From positions 25,432 through 89,431 of the forward strand of contig CAKULF010000006.1 in NCBI GenBank assembly GCA_934667125.1: a DNA stretch of 64,000 nucleotides. Reading direction: 5' to 3'. Position 1 is the stretch's first letter. Each line of letters opens with the position of its first letter. Of this stretch, positions 9,275-15,939 are shown piece by piece. This DNA comes from an uncultured Candidatus Melainabacteria bacterium. GTDB lineage: Bacteria; Cyanobacteriota; Vampirovibrionia; Gastranaerophilales; Gastranaerophilaceae. The position numbers and the translations under genes were made by a program. The notes below the pieces were generated by a model. The model searched no databases and was not told the DNA's origin. It worked only from the letters and a program-made list of their open reading frames with translations.

Positions 9275-9589
9275 TTAATCAACCAAAACTTTAACAATTT
9301 TATACACGTCTTGAATTTTATTGGGGTTATTTTTTAACATTATATTTATATCGTTCAATAAATCATCGTTTTGCTTGTGATGTTCAAAATTAAACACATC
9401 CAAAAACGAAACATTCAAGGCCTTGATTATCTTTTCAAGGTTTTGAAAAGTCGGATAATTATAAGCATTTTCAATATTACAAATCGATGTCGGCTCAAGC
9501 CCAACCATCTCTGCAAGCTGTTCTTGCTTTAAGCCACGCTTTTTTCTAAATTCCCTAAGTCTTTTACCTAATAATTTTTTATAATCCAT
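9275..9589 (-). CDS. XRE-family transcriptional regulator
   Basis: A 104-residue protein with a Cro/C1-type helix-turn-helix over residues 6-60 (LREFRKKRGLKQEQLAEMVGLEPTSICNIENAYNYPTFQNLEKIIKALNVSFLDVF) and a short C-terminal helix probably used for dimerisation. It is divergent from a prepilin-like gene at 9728, and the 138-bp gap holds several ATACTG/CAGTAT half sites, so it may repress itself and that gene. No Shine-Dalgarno sequence; TAGAAT at 9596-9601 is 6 nt before the ATG, suggesting a leaderless mRNA. Confidence 0.85.
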   Translation of the reverse strand: MDYKKLLGKRLREFRKKRGLKQEQLAEMVGLEPTSICNIENAYNYPTFQNLEKIIKALNVSFLDVFNFEHHKQNDDLLNDINIMLKNNPNKIQDVYKIVKVLVD

Positions 9590-9595
9590 AAATCT

Positions 9596-9713
9596 ATTCT
9601 ATGAAATATATTGAAGATTAAAAATAAAATTATACTGTATATTTCTAATATAAATTCAGTATGGTTTTATATATTATAAACTGATACTATATTTTTGTAA
9701 GAAAAATACAGTT
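9596..9713. promoter_or_regulatory. Divergent promoter/operator region, XRE gene and prepilin gene
   Basis: Contains a near-palindromic ATACTGTAT (9632-9640), CAGTAT (9657-9662), ACTGATACT (9680-9688) and ATACAGTTT (9706-9713). The middle two lie in an imperfect 31-nt palindrome (about 9658-9688). The XRE gene -10 (TAGAAT, 9596-9601, minus strand) lies at one edge. Half sites spaced 20-25 bp apart between an XRE gene and its neighbour are typical of autoregulated operators; binding itself is inferred. Confidence 0.45.
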
Positions 9714-9727
9714 TGAATAGAGAAAAT

Positions 9728-10969
9728 ATGAAAAAAGGGTTTACTCTTGCAGAAATTATGATAGCGCTTGTGGTGATTGGGGTTATCACCTCAATCCTCT
9801 TACCTGTTGGGTTTAACAATGTTCCAAATGAAAATGTGATGAAATTCAAGAAAGCTGACGCAACATTAGCAAAAGTGCTTTCAGAGTTGATTACTTCAGG
9901 CGAATATTACGCTTCTGGAGATTTATCTAAAAAAGCTGACGGAACAACTTCGGATGGCGATGAATATTTTTGTAAATCTTTTTCTGACTTGCTTTCAACT
10001 AAAAATATTGAATGCGCTACGAATAAGACCAATATTGCATATTATGGCAATACAAAAAATACCTTTTTGGAAAAATATGTAATTCCTCAGGCAACTGCGG
10101 CAACATACGATGCTTGTTGGTATGTTGACCCTGCTGGCGAAAGTGTAGCGTTTTGTTATACTTCAAAATGCAGAGAAGGGATGAATAAAAAAGGAAATCA
10201 TAACGGGGTATTAGATGGCACAAAAACCATTATATTTAAAGGCACTGACGGCAAAGCAACCGTCGATAAAACAGATGGAGCAATTGCTATAGGATATACT
10301 CTAGTCACATCTTGCCCTTGTAGTTCTTCGGAAAATATGAATTACACGGACCCGCCATCATACGCTTGTGTGACAAAAAATATGACAATCGGATATTACA
10401 CTAATGATGGAACACTTGTAACCACAACAAATGTTGTTTATCCGCAAAGCGCTGCATCCGCCCAAAACGCAAAAAAACAGGCCTACATTGAAGTTTTAAA
10501 AGCTTATGAAAAAGAGCAAAACAAAGAAGAGTCGCCAAGTGTGCCCTCTGGTTCGTCAAGCTTTTCAAATATTGCCACTTTTAAACATTGTCCAATCAAT
10601 CACACGCCCTCAACAGACGGTTATATTTCAACCAAAGCAAACGAAGAGGATTCAAACGGCGATTATTTAGAAAATATTGCCAAAGAAAAATTAGATGAAC
10701 TTTGCGCAAAATTTGGCTCAGAAGAAATCAAAACTTCAGACAATATAATTTATTATCAGACCGACCCTACCGCTCCGTTTGGGAAAAATGAATATTGCAA
10801 TAAAAATTCAGACGGATTTTTAAACGTGTATAAGGTTGTGTGCGTTGATATAGACGGAATTAAAAAAGGCGAAAAGCCGTTTGGATATGGGGTTCGCTTG
10901 GATGGAAAAATCATGCGTGGAAAACGAGCTGGCGAATGGCTGAATAAGTCGATACAAGATAAGGAATAA
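9728..10969 (+). CDS. Type IV prepilin-like surface protein
   Basis: 413 residues from the ATG at 9728 (a TTG five codons upstream is less likely). The N-terminus MKKGFTLAEIMIALVVIGVITSILLPV is a textbook type III signal: G4|F5 cleavage site, Glu at +5, and a hydrophobic assembly helix. The large globular part has many cysteines (for example CWYVDPAGESVAFCYTSKC and CPCSSSENMN) likely forming disulfides outside the cell, and low-complexity Ser/Pro/Lys stretches. It is much longer than a major pilin (about 150), so a minor pilin or pseudopilin-anchored adhesin is more likely. Divergent XRE gene next door. Confidence 0.75.
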   Translation: MKKGFTLAEIMIALVVIGVITSILLPVGFNNVPNENVMKFKKADATLAKVLSELITSGEYYASGDLSKKADGTTSDGDEYFCKSFSDLLSTKNIECATNKTNIAYYGNTKNTFLEKYVIPQATAATYDACWYVDPAGESVAFCYTSKCREGMNKKGNHNGVLDGTKTIIFKGTDGKATVDKTDGAIAIGYTLVTSCPCSSSENMNYTDPPSYACVTKNMTIGYYTNDGTLVTTTNVVYPQSAASAQNAKKQAYIEVLKAYEKEQNKEESPSVPSGSSSFSNIATFKHCPINHTPSTDGYISTKANEEDSNGDYLENIAKEKLDELCAKFGSEEIKTSDNIIYYQTDPTAPFGKNEYCNKNSDGFLNVYKVVCVDIDGIKKGEKPFGYGVRLDGKIMRGKRAGEWLNKSIQDKE

Positions 10970-11024
10970 GATAATCTCAAACCCCGTTTTCGACTCTTCA
11001 AATCATTGAAACACAAAAAAGTAG

Positions 11025-11044
11025 GTCGGATTTACTAATCCGAC
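11025..11044. repeat. GTCGGAT...ATCCGAC short inverted repeat
   Basis: Seven-bp arms GTCGGAT/ATCCGAC around a 6-nt loop. Related copies lie at 12910-12929, 13249-13268 and, degenerate, 63884-63902. A small dispersed REP-like family in the non-coding parts of the window. Confidence 0.6.
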
Positions 11045-11071
11045 AACAACTTGAAAAATAAGGAAAAATTT

Positions 11072-11227
11072 ATGAAAAAAGAAGAAAAAATAGTCATAGC
11101 CTGCTTTTTAATCATGTTTTTTAGCATGCTAATTTCATACATCTACACTTGCTACAACCTAAAACCAACTGACAAAATCTTCAAAATCCAAACTCTATTT
11201 AAAATAGATAAATCCTATCTAAAATAG
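11072..11227 (+). CDS. Small single-pass membrane protein (51 aa), tentative
   Basis: An ATG with AAGGA 7 nt upstream opens a 51-codon frame: MKKEEKIVIACFLIMFFSML then ISYIYTCYNL and a basic C-terminus. Residues 7-28 form a good membrane helix. It lies 100 nt after the prepilin gene on the same strand and could belong to its transcript. The last codons run into a hairpin repeat (11192-11230), so the C-terminus may be accidental. I do not recognise a family; the coding call rests on ribosome site, start and hydrophobicity only. Confidence 0.4.
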   Translation: MKKEEKIVIACFLIMFFSMLISYIYTCYNLKPTDKIFKIQTLFKIDKSYLK

Positions 11228-11230
11228 AGT
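11192..11230. repeat. ACTCTATTT...AAATAGAGT hairpin repeat
   Basis: Inverted repeat with arms ACTCTATTT and AAATAGAGT and inner ATAGATA/TATCTA pairing. A second copy of the same design is at 63841-63879, next to the other large repeat block. Confidence 0.55.
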
Positions 11231-11303
11231 TTACCTAATCATCCAAAACCTAAACCTCAACCCATTCCAACATCCCCAAAACCGTTGCCCTGAACCCTCA
11301 AAC

Positions 11304-11341
11304 CGTCACCCTGAACTTGTTTCAGGGTCTTGAAATCGTTG
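11304..11341 (-). repeat. CCCTGAA...TTCAGGG REP-like repeat, copy 1
   Basis: Core ACCCTGAAC, a short loop and GTTTCAGGGTCTT form a hairpin, followed by a conserved GAAATCGTTG tail. Six copies occur in the window, all outside genes; this one is inverted relative to the copy at 12829. Likely a genome-wide REP/BIME-type element. Confidence 0.65.
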
Positions 11342-11370
11342 AAAACTAGACAACATTTGGAAAATAAATA

Positions 11371-11822
11371 ATTCTTCAATAGCCAAGACTTACTTGAATA
11401 TTAATCATTTTAAACATAATTCTTGCGAAAAAAGATAGCTATCAAAGAAATCCTTGCAACAAAAAATTATCTATAGCCAATTTTTATTCAATCATCAATG
11501 ATTTTAATAACAAATTTTATACAACCAACAACAGGCTATCAAAGAAAGTCTTAAAATAAAAAATTTATCGATAGCCAATCTTCATTCTAATATCGATTGA
11601 GCAATAAATTTCATACAGCAGATAACAGGCTATCGAAGAAATTCTTAAATTTTTTTATAGCCAATTTTTGTTCTATTATCAATAGTTTTGGCAACAAATT
11701 TCATATAAACAACCACTAGCTATCAAAGAAATTTTTAGAGTTGAAGTTTTTCAATAGTCATTTTTTTATTCCTGAATTATTTTTTAAATAGAAAACATTA
11801 AACAGTGCAACCTGTGGCTATC
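11371..11822. repeat. Tandem array of GCTATC/ATAGCC hairpin units
   Basis: Left arms GCTATC start at 11438, 11535, 11629, 11719 and 11817; right arms ATAG[C/T]C at 11379, 11473, 11571, 11657 and 11754. Each left/right pair brackets a 34-42 nt AT-rich hairpin with AAAGAA after the left arm; the next pair follows about 60 nt later, giving a 90-98 nt period. The segments between hairpins resemble each other (a recurring CAAATTT[T/C]ATA then CAACAACA-like tail), so this is a decayed tandem duplication, not a spacer array. Confidence 0.7.
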
Positions 11823-11856
11823 AAAGAACTATCAACCACGTAAAGTTTAACCTCTT

Positions 11857-11876
11857 GTTACTTTTTAAAAAGTAAC
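11857..11876. repeat. Perfect 20-bp palindrome
   Basis: GTTACTTTTT followed directly by its reverse complement AAAAAGTAAC. It borders the long hairpin at 11884-12030, so it may mark one end of that element. Confidence 0.6.
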
Positions 11877-11883
11877 CAAAACC

Positions 11884-12030
11884 CTTGCCTAATGCAACGC
11901 TCTAACAATTTCTAAACTCGTCCAATGCAAAAGAAACTCACCTGTTTTTTGTTAATTCAAAAAACAGGCTCAAACATCTTTTGCGTCGTTGACTTGTTAA
12001 GAAATTTGTTATCGCTTTTGCAATGGCAAG
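11884..12030. repeat. Long imperfect hairpin element (147 nt)
   Basis: The two halves are complementary over almost the whole length: CTTGCC...GCAA with TTGCAATGGCAAG at the ends, AACAATTTCT with GAAATTTGTT further in, ATGCAAAAG with CTTTTGCGT, and a perfect 11-bp tip (11941-11951 with 11958-11968) around TTAATT. It could be a structured RNA, a MITE-like element or a strong cruciform. No coding frame is visible in it. Confidence 0.6.
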
Positions 12031-12102
12031 AAAGGTTGCGAGAATAGGGAATGATTAACGAAAAAATAGGCTTTTGAATTAATTTTGGATACTCAAAATT
12101 AT

Positions 12103-12145
12103 GGCTATCAAAGAAATTCTTAAAATAGAAAATTTATCGATAGCC
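12103..12145. repeat. Isolated GGCTATC/GATAGCC hairpin unit
   Basis: Same 43-nt unit as in the array at 11371-11822: GGCTATCAAAGAA at the left and ATCGATAGCC at the right, with 7-bp complementary arms. Confidence 0.6.
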
Positions 12146-12223
12146 GATTTATTAGTGTTGTTTTTTTATTTAACGATTTCTGAACTCCTAAATTCTTGGA
12201 CACTTCAACATTGCCTGTAGAAT

Positions 12224-12261
12224 GTCGCCCTGAATCCCGTTTCAGGGTCTTAAAATCATTG
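12224..12261 (-). repeat. CCCTGAA REP-like repeat, copy 2
   Basis: GCCCTGAAT, loop, GTTTCAGGGTCTT and tail AAAATCATTG; same orientation as copy 1. Confidence 0.6.
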
Positions 12262-12435
12262 AGGACGGGACGAAAATTTATAAAATAAGTAATTCTTCGA
12301 TAGCCAGTTCTTATCCTAATGTTGTTTTCATAATTAACTTGGCGTTTGTATTATGTAAAACAAAACAAAAAACAACATTTACCTTAACTCTTTGACTATC
12401 AAAGAAATCTATAGAACAGTAAATTTATAACCAAC

Positions 12436-12561
12436 TAACCAAAACCCACAAACGAAAGGTGGGAGGGCAAGCTACCTCCATGAAAATCAAGGGGTGGAAA
12501 GCGAAACAAATGTTTGTTGTCTTCCTAGTGCGCCCGACTCTCCTTTCGAGGGTTTTGGTTA
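12436..12561 (+). ncRNA. Candidate structured RNA element, copy 1
   Basis: A 12-bp closing stem (TAACCAAAACCC with GGGTTTTGGTTA) encloses a second stem CGAAAGG/CCTTTCG, a GAGG-GCAAGCTA-CCTC hairpin, a GGAA/TTCC stem and an AACAAA/TTTGTT hairpin. Compared with the copy at 63330-63454 the closing stems are identical, and two pairs change together: G-C to A-T in the GGAA stem and A-T to G-C in the terminal hairpin. Strand is assigned from the A/T-rich hairpin downstream (12599-12633), which could terminate transcription. I cannot place it in a known RNA class by eye. Confidence 0.5.
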
Positions 12562-12828
12562 ATATTATTTAGGCTTTTTCTTTTTTCTTTTGGTTCTGTT
12601 TTCTTTTTCTTAATGCCAAAAAGAAAAAGAAAATGAACAAATTAAGTACGTGGTTTATAGCCGAAGAGAAATTAGAAACTTGTGGCTATTGGCGATTTTT
12701 TGCTCCAAAGATTTCTTTGATAGTCGGTTTTATCTTTATTTTTACAAGAATTATGTTAAAAATAATTAATGTTGAAATAGATTTTGGCTATCGAAGAATT
12801 GGTAGTTTTTCAATTTTCGTCTAGCATT

Positions 12829-12867
12829 CAAAGATTTCAAGACCCTGAAACGGGGTTCAGGGTGACG
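12829..12867 (+). repeat. CCCTGAA REP-like repeat, copy 3
   Basis: CAAGACCCTGAAAC, loop, GTTCAGGGTGACG: same family as 11304-11341 but opposite orientation, at the right end of the 570-bp repeat. Confidence 0.6.
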
Positions 12868-12909
12868 TTTGAGAGAGTACGTTGAGGTAACTATGAATGT
12901 TAAATAATT

Positions 12910-12929
12910 GTTGGATTAGTAAATCCAAC
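12910..12929. repeat. GTTGGAT...ATCCAAC short inverted repeat
   Basis: Copy of the family at 11025-11044. The C-to-T and matching G-to-A changes in the arms keep the pairing, a compensatory change between copies. Confidence 0.55.
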
Positions 12930-12951
12930 CTACGATTTTAAGAATTTCTTT

Positions 12952-13135
12952 GATAGCCAAGGTTTTTTATTTTTTTTATTTCGTGTTTAAAATTCTTTGA
13001 TAGTCGGTTTTATTTATTATAAGGAATTATACTTGAAATAATTAATGATAAAGTTTTTTAAATTTCTGCGATAGCCAGTTTTTATTATAAGATTTATGTC
13101 TTAAACAATTAATGCTGAAATAAATTTTAGCTATC
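12952..13135. repeat. Further GATAGCC/GCTATC arms
   Basis: Arms at 12952 (GATAGCC), 12999 (GATAGTC), 13070 (GATAGCC) and 13130 (GCTATCGAAGAA) belong to the hairpin family of 11371-11822, mostly in the opposite orientation. Spacing (47, 71, 60 nt) is less regular, suggesting decay or rearrangement. Confidence 0.5.
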
Positions 13136-13170
13136 GAAGAATTGGTGATTTTTTAAATTTAGCCCAGTCT

Positions 13171-13209
13171 TCAACGAGTTTAAGACCCTGAAACGAGTTC
13201 AGGGCGACG
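13171..13209 (+). repeat. CCCTGAA REP-like repeat, copy 4
   Basis: TTTAAGACCCTGAAAC, short loop, GTTCAGGGCGACG; same orientation as copy 3. Confidence 0.6.
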
Positions 13210-13248
13210 GTTTTGGGGATATGGGGTAGTTGCAAGTAATAAATAATT

Positions 13249-13268
13249 GTTGGATTGATAAATCCGAC
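13249..13268. repeat. GTTGGAT...ATCCGAC short inverted repeat
   Basis: Third clear copy of the family at 11025-11044, with one G-T wobble in the arms. Confidence 0.5.
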
Positions 13269-13305
13269 CTACATTAGCTCAATAAAATTCGACAAAATTT
13301 CCCAA

Positions 13306-13328
13306 CAAAAAAGCCCCAAAAGGGGCTT
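13306..13328 (-). terminator. Rho-independent terminator of the DegT gene
   Basis: Stem AAGCCCC/GGGGCTT with a 4-nt loop (13311-13328), followed on the minus strand by a T run, about 20 nt after the stop at 13349. Confidence 0.85.
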
Positions 13329-13348
13329 TAGTATAAATTAAAAACCGT

Positions 13349-14470
13349 TTAAACAGTTGCCGCCATCTTGCTTACAATCTCAATCAAAGTCTTAGCAACT
13401 TCTTCTTGTTCTTCCTTTGTAATTTCAGCAAACATAGGCAAGCTCATTACCATTGTTGTATCTTTTTCCGTATTTGGAAGCATACCTTCTTTGAAATTAT
13501 ATTTTGCATGAACTTTTTGAAGATGTAAAGGAATTGGATAGTAAATCATAGCGCCAATTCCAGCTTCAGCCAATTGTTTATGAACTTCATCTCTATTTGG
13601 AACTTTAACCGTATATTGGTGATAAACACAATATGTTCCGTCCAACTCTTTTGGAGTTTGGATTAAATCACATTTTGAGAATAATTCATTATAATAAGCC
13701 GCATGTTCACGTCTTAATTTGTTCCATTTGTCGATATATGGCAATTTAACTCTTAAAATTGCTGCTTGAATTTCGTCTAATCTTGAATTTACGCCGATTT
13801 CATCGTGATGATAACGAACAGCGCCGCCATGGTTTCTTAGAGCCAATACTCTATTTTTTATGTATTCTGAATTAGTTGTTAACATACCGCCATCGCCCAT
13901 TGTGCCAAGGTTTTTAGTAGGATAAAAGCTGAAACATCCGATATCGCCGATTGTACCAACTTTTTTGCCTTTATATTCAGCGCCGATTGCTTGACAAGCG
14001 TCTTCAATTACAAACAAATTATGACGTTTTGCAATATCCATAATAACGTCCATATCGCAAGGTTGACCGTATAAATGAACAGGGATAATTGCTTTTGTTT
14101 TTGGAGTTATGGCAGCTTCGATTTTTGAAGCATCAATATTAAATGTATCAGGGTCGATATCAACAAAAACAGGTTTTGCGCCAACAATTCCGATTGATTC
14201 AGAAGTTGCAACAAATGTGAAAGCTGTTGAAATAACTTCGTCGCCCTCGCCGATATCTAGCGCACGAAGTGCAAGATGAAGAGCGTCTGTTCCTGAATTA
14301 AGTGCTACAGCGTGTTTAGCGCCTAAATAATCGCACATTTCTTGTTCAAAAGCTTTGTTATTTGCGCCTAAAATATATGAACCGCTTCTCATAACTTCTA
14401 AAACTGCTTTTTCAGCTTCAGCTGCGATTGTTTCATATTGTCTTTTTGAATTGATAATAGGTATCTTCAT
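13349..14470 (-). CDS. DegT/DnrJ/EryC1-type sugar aminotransferase
   Basis: PLP-dependent aminotransferase of the family that aminates nucleotide-linked keto-sugars. Fold type I landmarks: SGTDALHLALRAL (phosphate binding), AFTFVATSESI, FVDIDPDTFNID, VHLYGQP, IEDACQAIGAEYKGKKVG and the Schiff-base lysine in SFYPTKNLGTMGDGGM. 373 aa is typical. The product probably feeds O-antigen, capsule or another glycan. It stands alone between a repeat block and an SLH gene, with its own terminators, so the substrate cannot be inferred from neighbours. Confidence 0.9.
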   Translation of the reverse strand: MKIPIINSKRQYETIAAEAEKAVLEVMRSGSYILGANNKAFEQEMCDYLGAKHAVALNSGTDALHLALRALDIGEGDEVISTAFTFVATSESIGIVGAKPVFVDIDPDTFNIDASKIEAAITPKTKAIIPVHLYGQPCDMDVIMDIAKRHNLFVIEDACQAIGAEYKGKKVGTIGDIGCFSFYPTKNLGTMGDGGMLTTNSEYIKNRVLALRNHGGAVRYHHDEIGVNSRLDEIQAAILRVKLPYIDKWNKLRREHAAYYNELFSKCDLIQTPKELDGTYCVYHQYTVKVPNRDEVHKQLAEAGIGAMIYYPIPLHLQKVHAKYNFKEGMLPNTEKDTTMVMSLPMFAEITKEEQEEVAKTLIEIVSKMAATV

Positions 14471-14563
14471 CTTTTTCTCCTCTGAATATTACAAATTTAA
14501 TAAGTATATAATAGCATATATTAAGCGTTTTGGTTGTAAAGATGATGTAAAGATTTTTTTATA

Positions 14564-14600
14564 TAAAAAAATAGCCCCTAAAAACTTAGGAGCTATTTTT
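14564..14600 (-). terminator. Terminator of the SLH-domain gene
   Basis: Imperfect stem AAATAGC-CCTAA / TTAGG-GCTATTT with flanking A and T runs; it ends the leftward SLH transcript 14 nt after its stop and separates it from the DegT gene. Confidence 0.8.
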
Positions 14601-14613
14601 ATTTTATTATATT

Positions 14614-15831
14614 TTAGATTTCATCTCTATTTAAGATTTTAACTCTGATTGGCTCTAATAGAACAAATTCAACTCTTTGACCTTTGTGAATATATTCATT
14701 TTGTCCGTGAACCACGTTATATCTTGTTCTTGTTAAATATGGGTCATTTCTGATAACTCTCATATCTGAAACTCTTTCGCCAAGAGCAGGAATAATTGTT
14801 AACTCAGGGAAGCCTTTTGAATCAATAACTTCGGAGGTTGTTAAAGCCATATATCCGTTTTTGATAAGTCTTGTCGGACGAGTAACTTTTTGAACTTTTC
14901 CGTTTGCTTGAACCCCGATTGGAATTACAACATATTTTTCTCTTGTGATGAAGTTAAATGGAGTTCTTGCAATGAATGTGTCGCCAACTTTAGCGGTTTT
15001 AGCGTTTAGACATCTATCAACTGTCATTGGAAGAATTGTTCCCTCTGGAATTACAGCATATCCTTCATCATAATAAACATTATCTAAAACGTAGCCGTTT
15101 GCTTTTTTAGGCTCAGCAGGTTTAGCAGGTTCCGGTTGTGGTTCTTGTTGAGCTTCTCTAATTTTATCAGACGGAATAGTTTTAACAGCTTCCATCATAT
15201 TAAAAATAAATCTTGCTAATTCGCCACGAGTTGCAGGGCGCATTGGTTCAAGCGTGTGTTCATGCCCAGGAGTGTTATATACTAAACCCAACATTTGAGC
15301 TTGTCCTGCTTGGATTGTAGCCCAAGATGGGATATCTGAATAATCTTTATAAATTGAAAGAAAATGTTGAGCTTGCGCATTATCAATATTTTCAGGTTTT
15401 AAACTGTTTAAAACTACGCTAAGTGCTTCCATACGAGTAACGTCTTTGTTTGGATAGAAATATCCGTAAGGATAACCTTTAACAAGTCCATAATATGAAG
15501 CAACTTGGATGTTTCTGTTTGCCCAATGGTTTACTATATCAACATAATCAAACATAGCAGGAACTTCTTTTTCATATAAGCCCAACGCTTTAATTACCAT
15601 TGTTGAAAATTCAGCACGAGTAACCTTTTGGTCAGGTCTATACAAACCATCAGGATAACCGACAACGATTTTCTTATCTGTTAAAAATGTAACAGCTTCA
15701 TAAGCCCAGTGGCTTGAAGGCAAATCAGGATAACTTTCAGGCCCTTGTTCCATAACATAATCAGCCATAACAGGGGCAACACTTAATCCCAAAACTAACA
15801 ATGCGACAATATTCAAAAATAATCTTTTCAT
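14614..15831 (-). CDS. SLH-domain envelope protein
   Basis: A 405-residue exported protein: signal peptide (cleavage near VMA, residue 23) and three SLH motifs (about 36-80 with HWAYEAVTFLTDKKIVVGYPDG; 97-145 with HWANRNIQVASYYGLVKGYPYG; 160-215, more divergent). SLH repeats bind pyruvylated or amidated wall polymers and anchor proteins to peptidoglycan. A Pro/Glu/Lys linker (about 225-245) leads to a C-terminal beta domain (GTILPMTVDRCLNAKTAKVGDTF...VVIPIGVQANGKVQKV) I cannot name. Unlike cyanobacterial SLH porins, no large beta-barrel follows. Strong promoter upstream. Confidence 0.85.
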   Translation of the reverse strand: MKRLFLNIVALLVLGLSVAPVMADYVMEQGPESYPDLPSSHWAYEAVTFLTDKKIVVGYPDGLYRPDQKVTRAEFSTMVIKALGLYEKEVPAMFDYVDIVNHWANRNIQVASYYGLVKGYPYGYFYPNKDVTRMEALSVVLNSLKPENIDNAQAQHFLSIYKDYSDIPSWATIQAGQAQMLGLVYNTPGHEHTLEPMRPATRGELARFIFNMMEAVKTIPSDKIREAQQEPQPEPAKPAEPKKANGYVLDNVYYDEGYAVIPEGTILPMTVDRCLNAKTAKVGDTFIARTPFNFITREKYVVIPIGVQANGKVQKVTRPTRLIKNGYMALTTSEVIDSKGFPELTIIPALGERVSDMRVIRNDPYLTRTRYNVVHGQNEYIHKGQRVEFVLLEPIRVKILNRDEI

Positions 15832-15863
15832 CTGATAGCTCCAAAATATATATTTTTACATTA

Positions 15864-15892
15864 ATTTTACATGCTAAATCAATTACATGCAA
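15864..15892 (-). promoter_or_regulatory. Sigma70-type promoter of the SLH gene
   Basis: Minus strand -35 TTGCAT (15887-15892), 17-nt spacer, -10 TAAAAT (15864-15869). Leaves a leader of about 25 nt containing GGAG before the ATG. Confidence 0.65.
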
Positions 15893-15939
15893 GAAAAATC
15901 CTTTTCTGACAGTATAAAACTCGAAAAAAAATTTTTTTG

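Larger units (their letters stand above)
12299..12867. repeat. Dispersed repeat of about 570 bp, copy 1
   Basis: Matches 63188-63755 in the same order and nearly the same length: GATAGCC arm, an AACAACATTTACC block, a [G/A]CTATCAAAGAA inverted repeat, the structured core (12436-12561), an A/T-rich hairpin (arms 12599-12611 and 12621-12633), a TTCTTTGATAGTCGG arm, and a CCCTGAA REP unit. No conserved reading frame spans both copies, so it is a non-coding repeat, perhaps a non-autonomous mobile element or an RNA gene with flanks. Confidence 0.7.

Noticed and set aside
9667..9849. 60-codon minus-strand frame upstream of the XRE gene
   Set aside because: Antisense to the prepilin signal sequence; it would cover the operator region and has no start site.
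11371..11822. CRISPR-like alternation of repeats and spacers
   Set aside because: The 'spacers' are similar to one another and the repeat arms are short and vary; no cas gene is near. This is a tandem hairpin repeat.
12633..12824. Open frame of 63 codons on the plus strand
   Set aside because: It lies wholly inside the 570-bp repeat, and the matching frame in the second copy (from 63530) hits a stop after a few codons.
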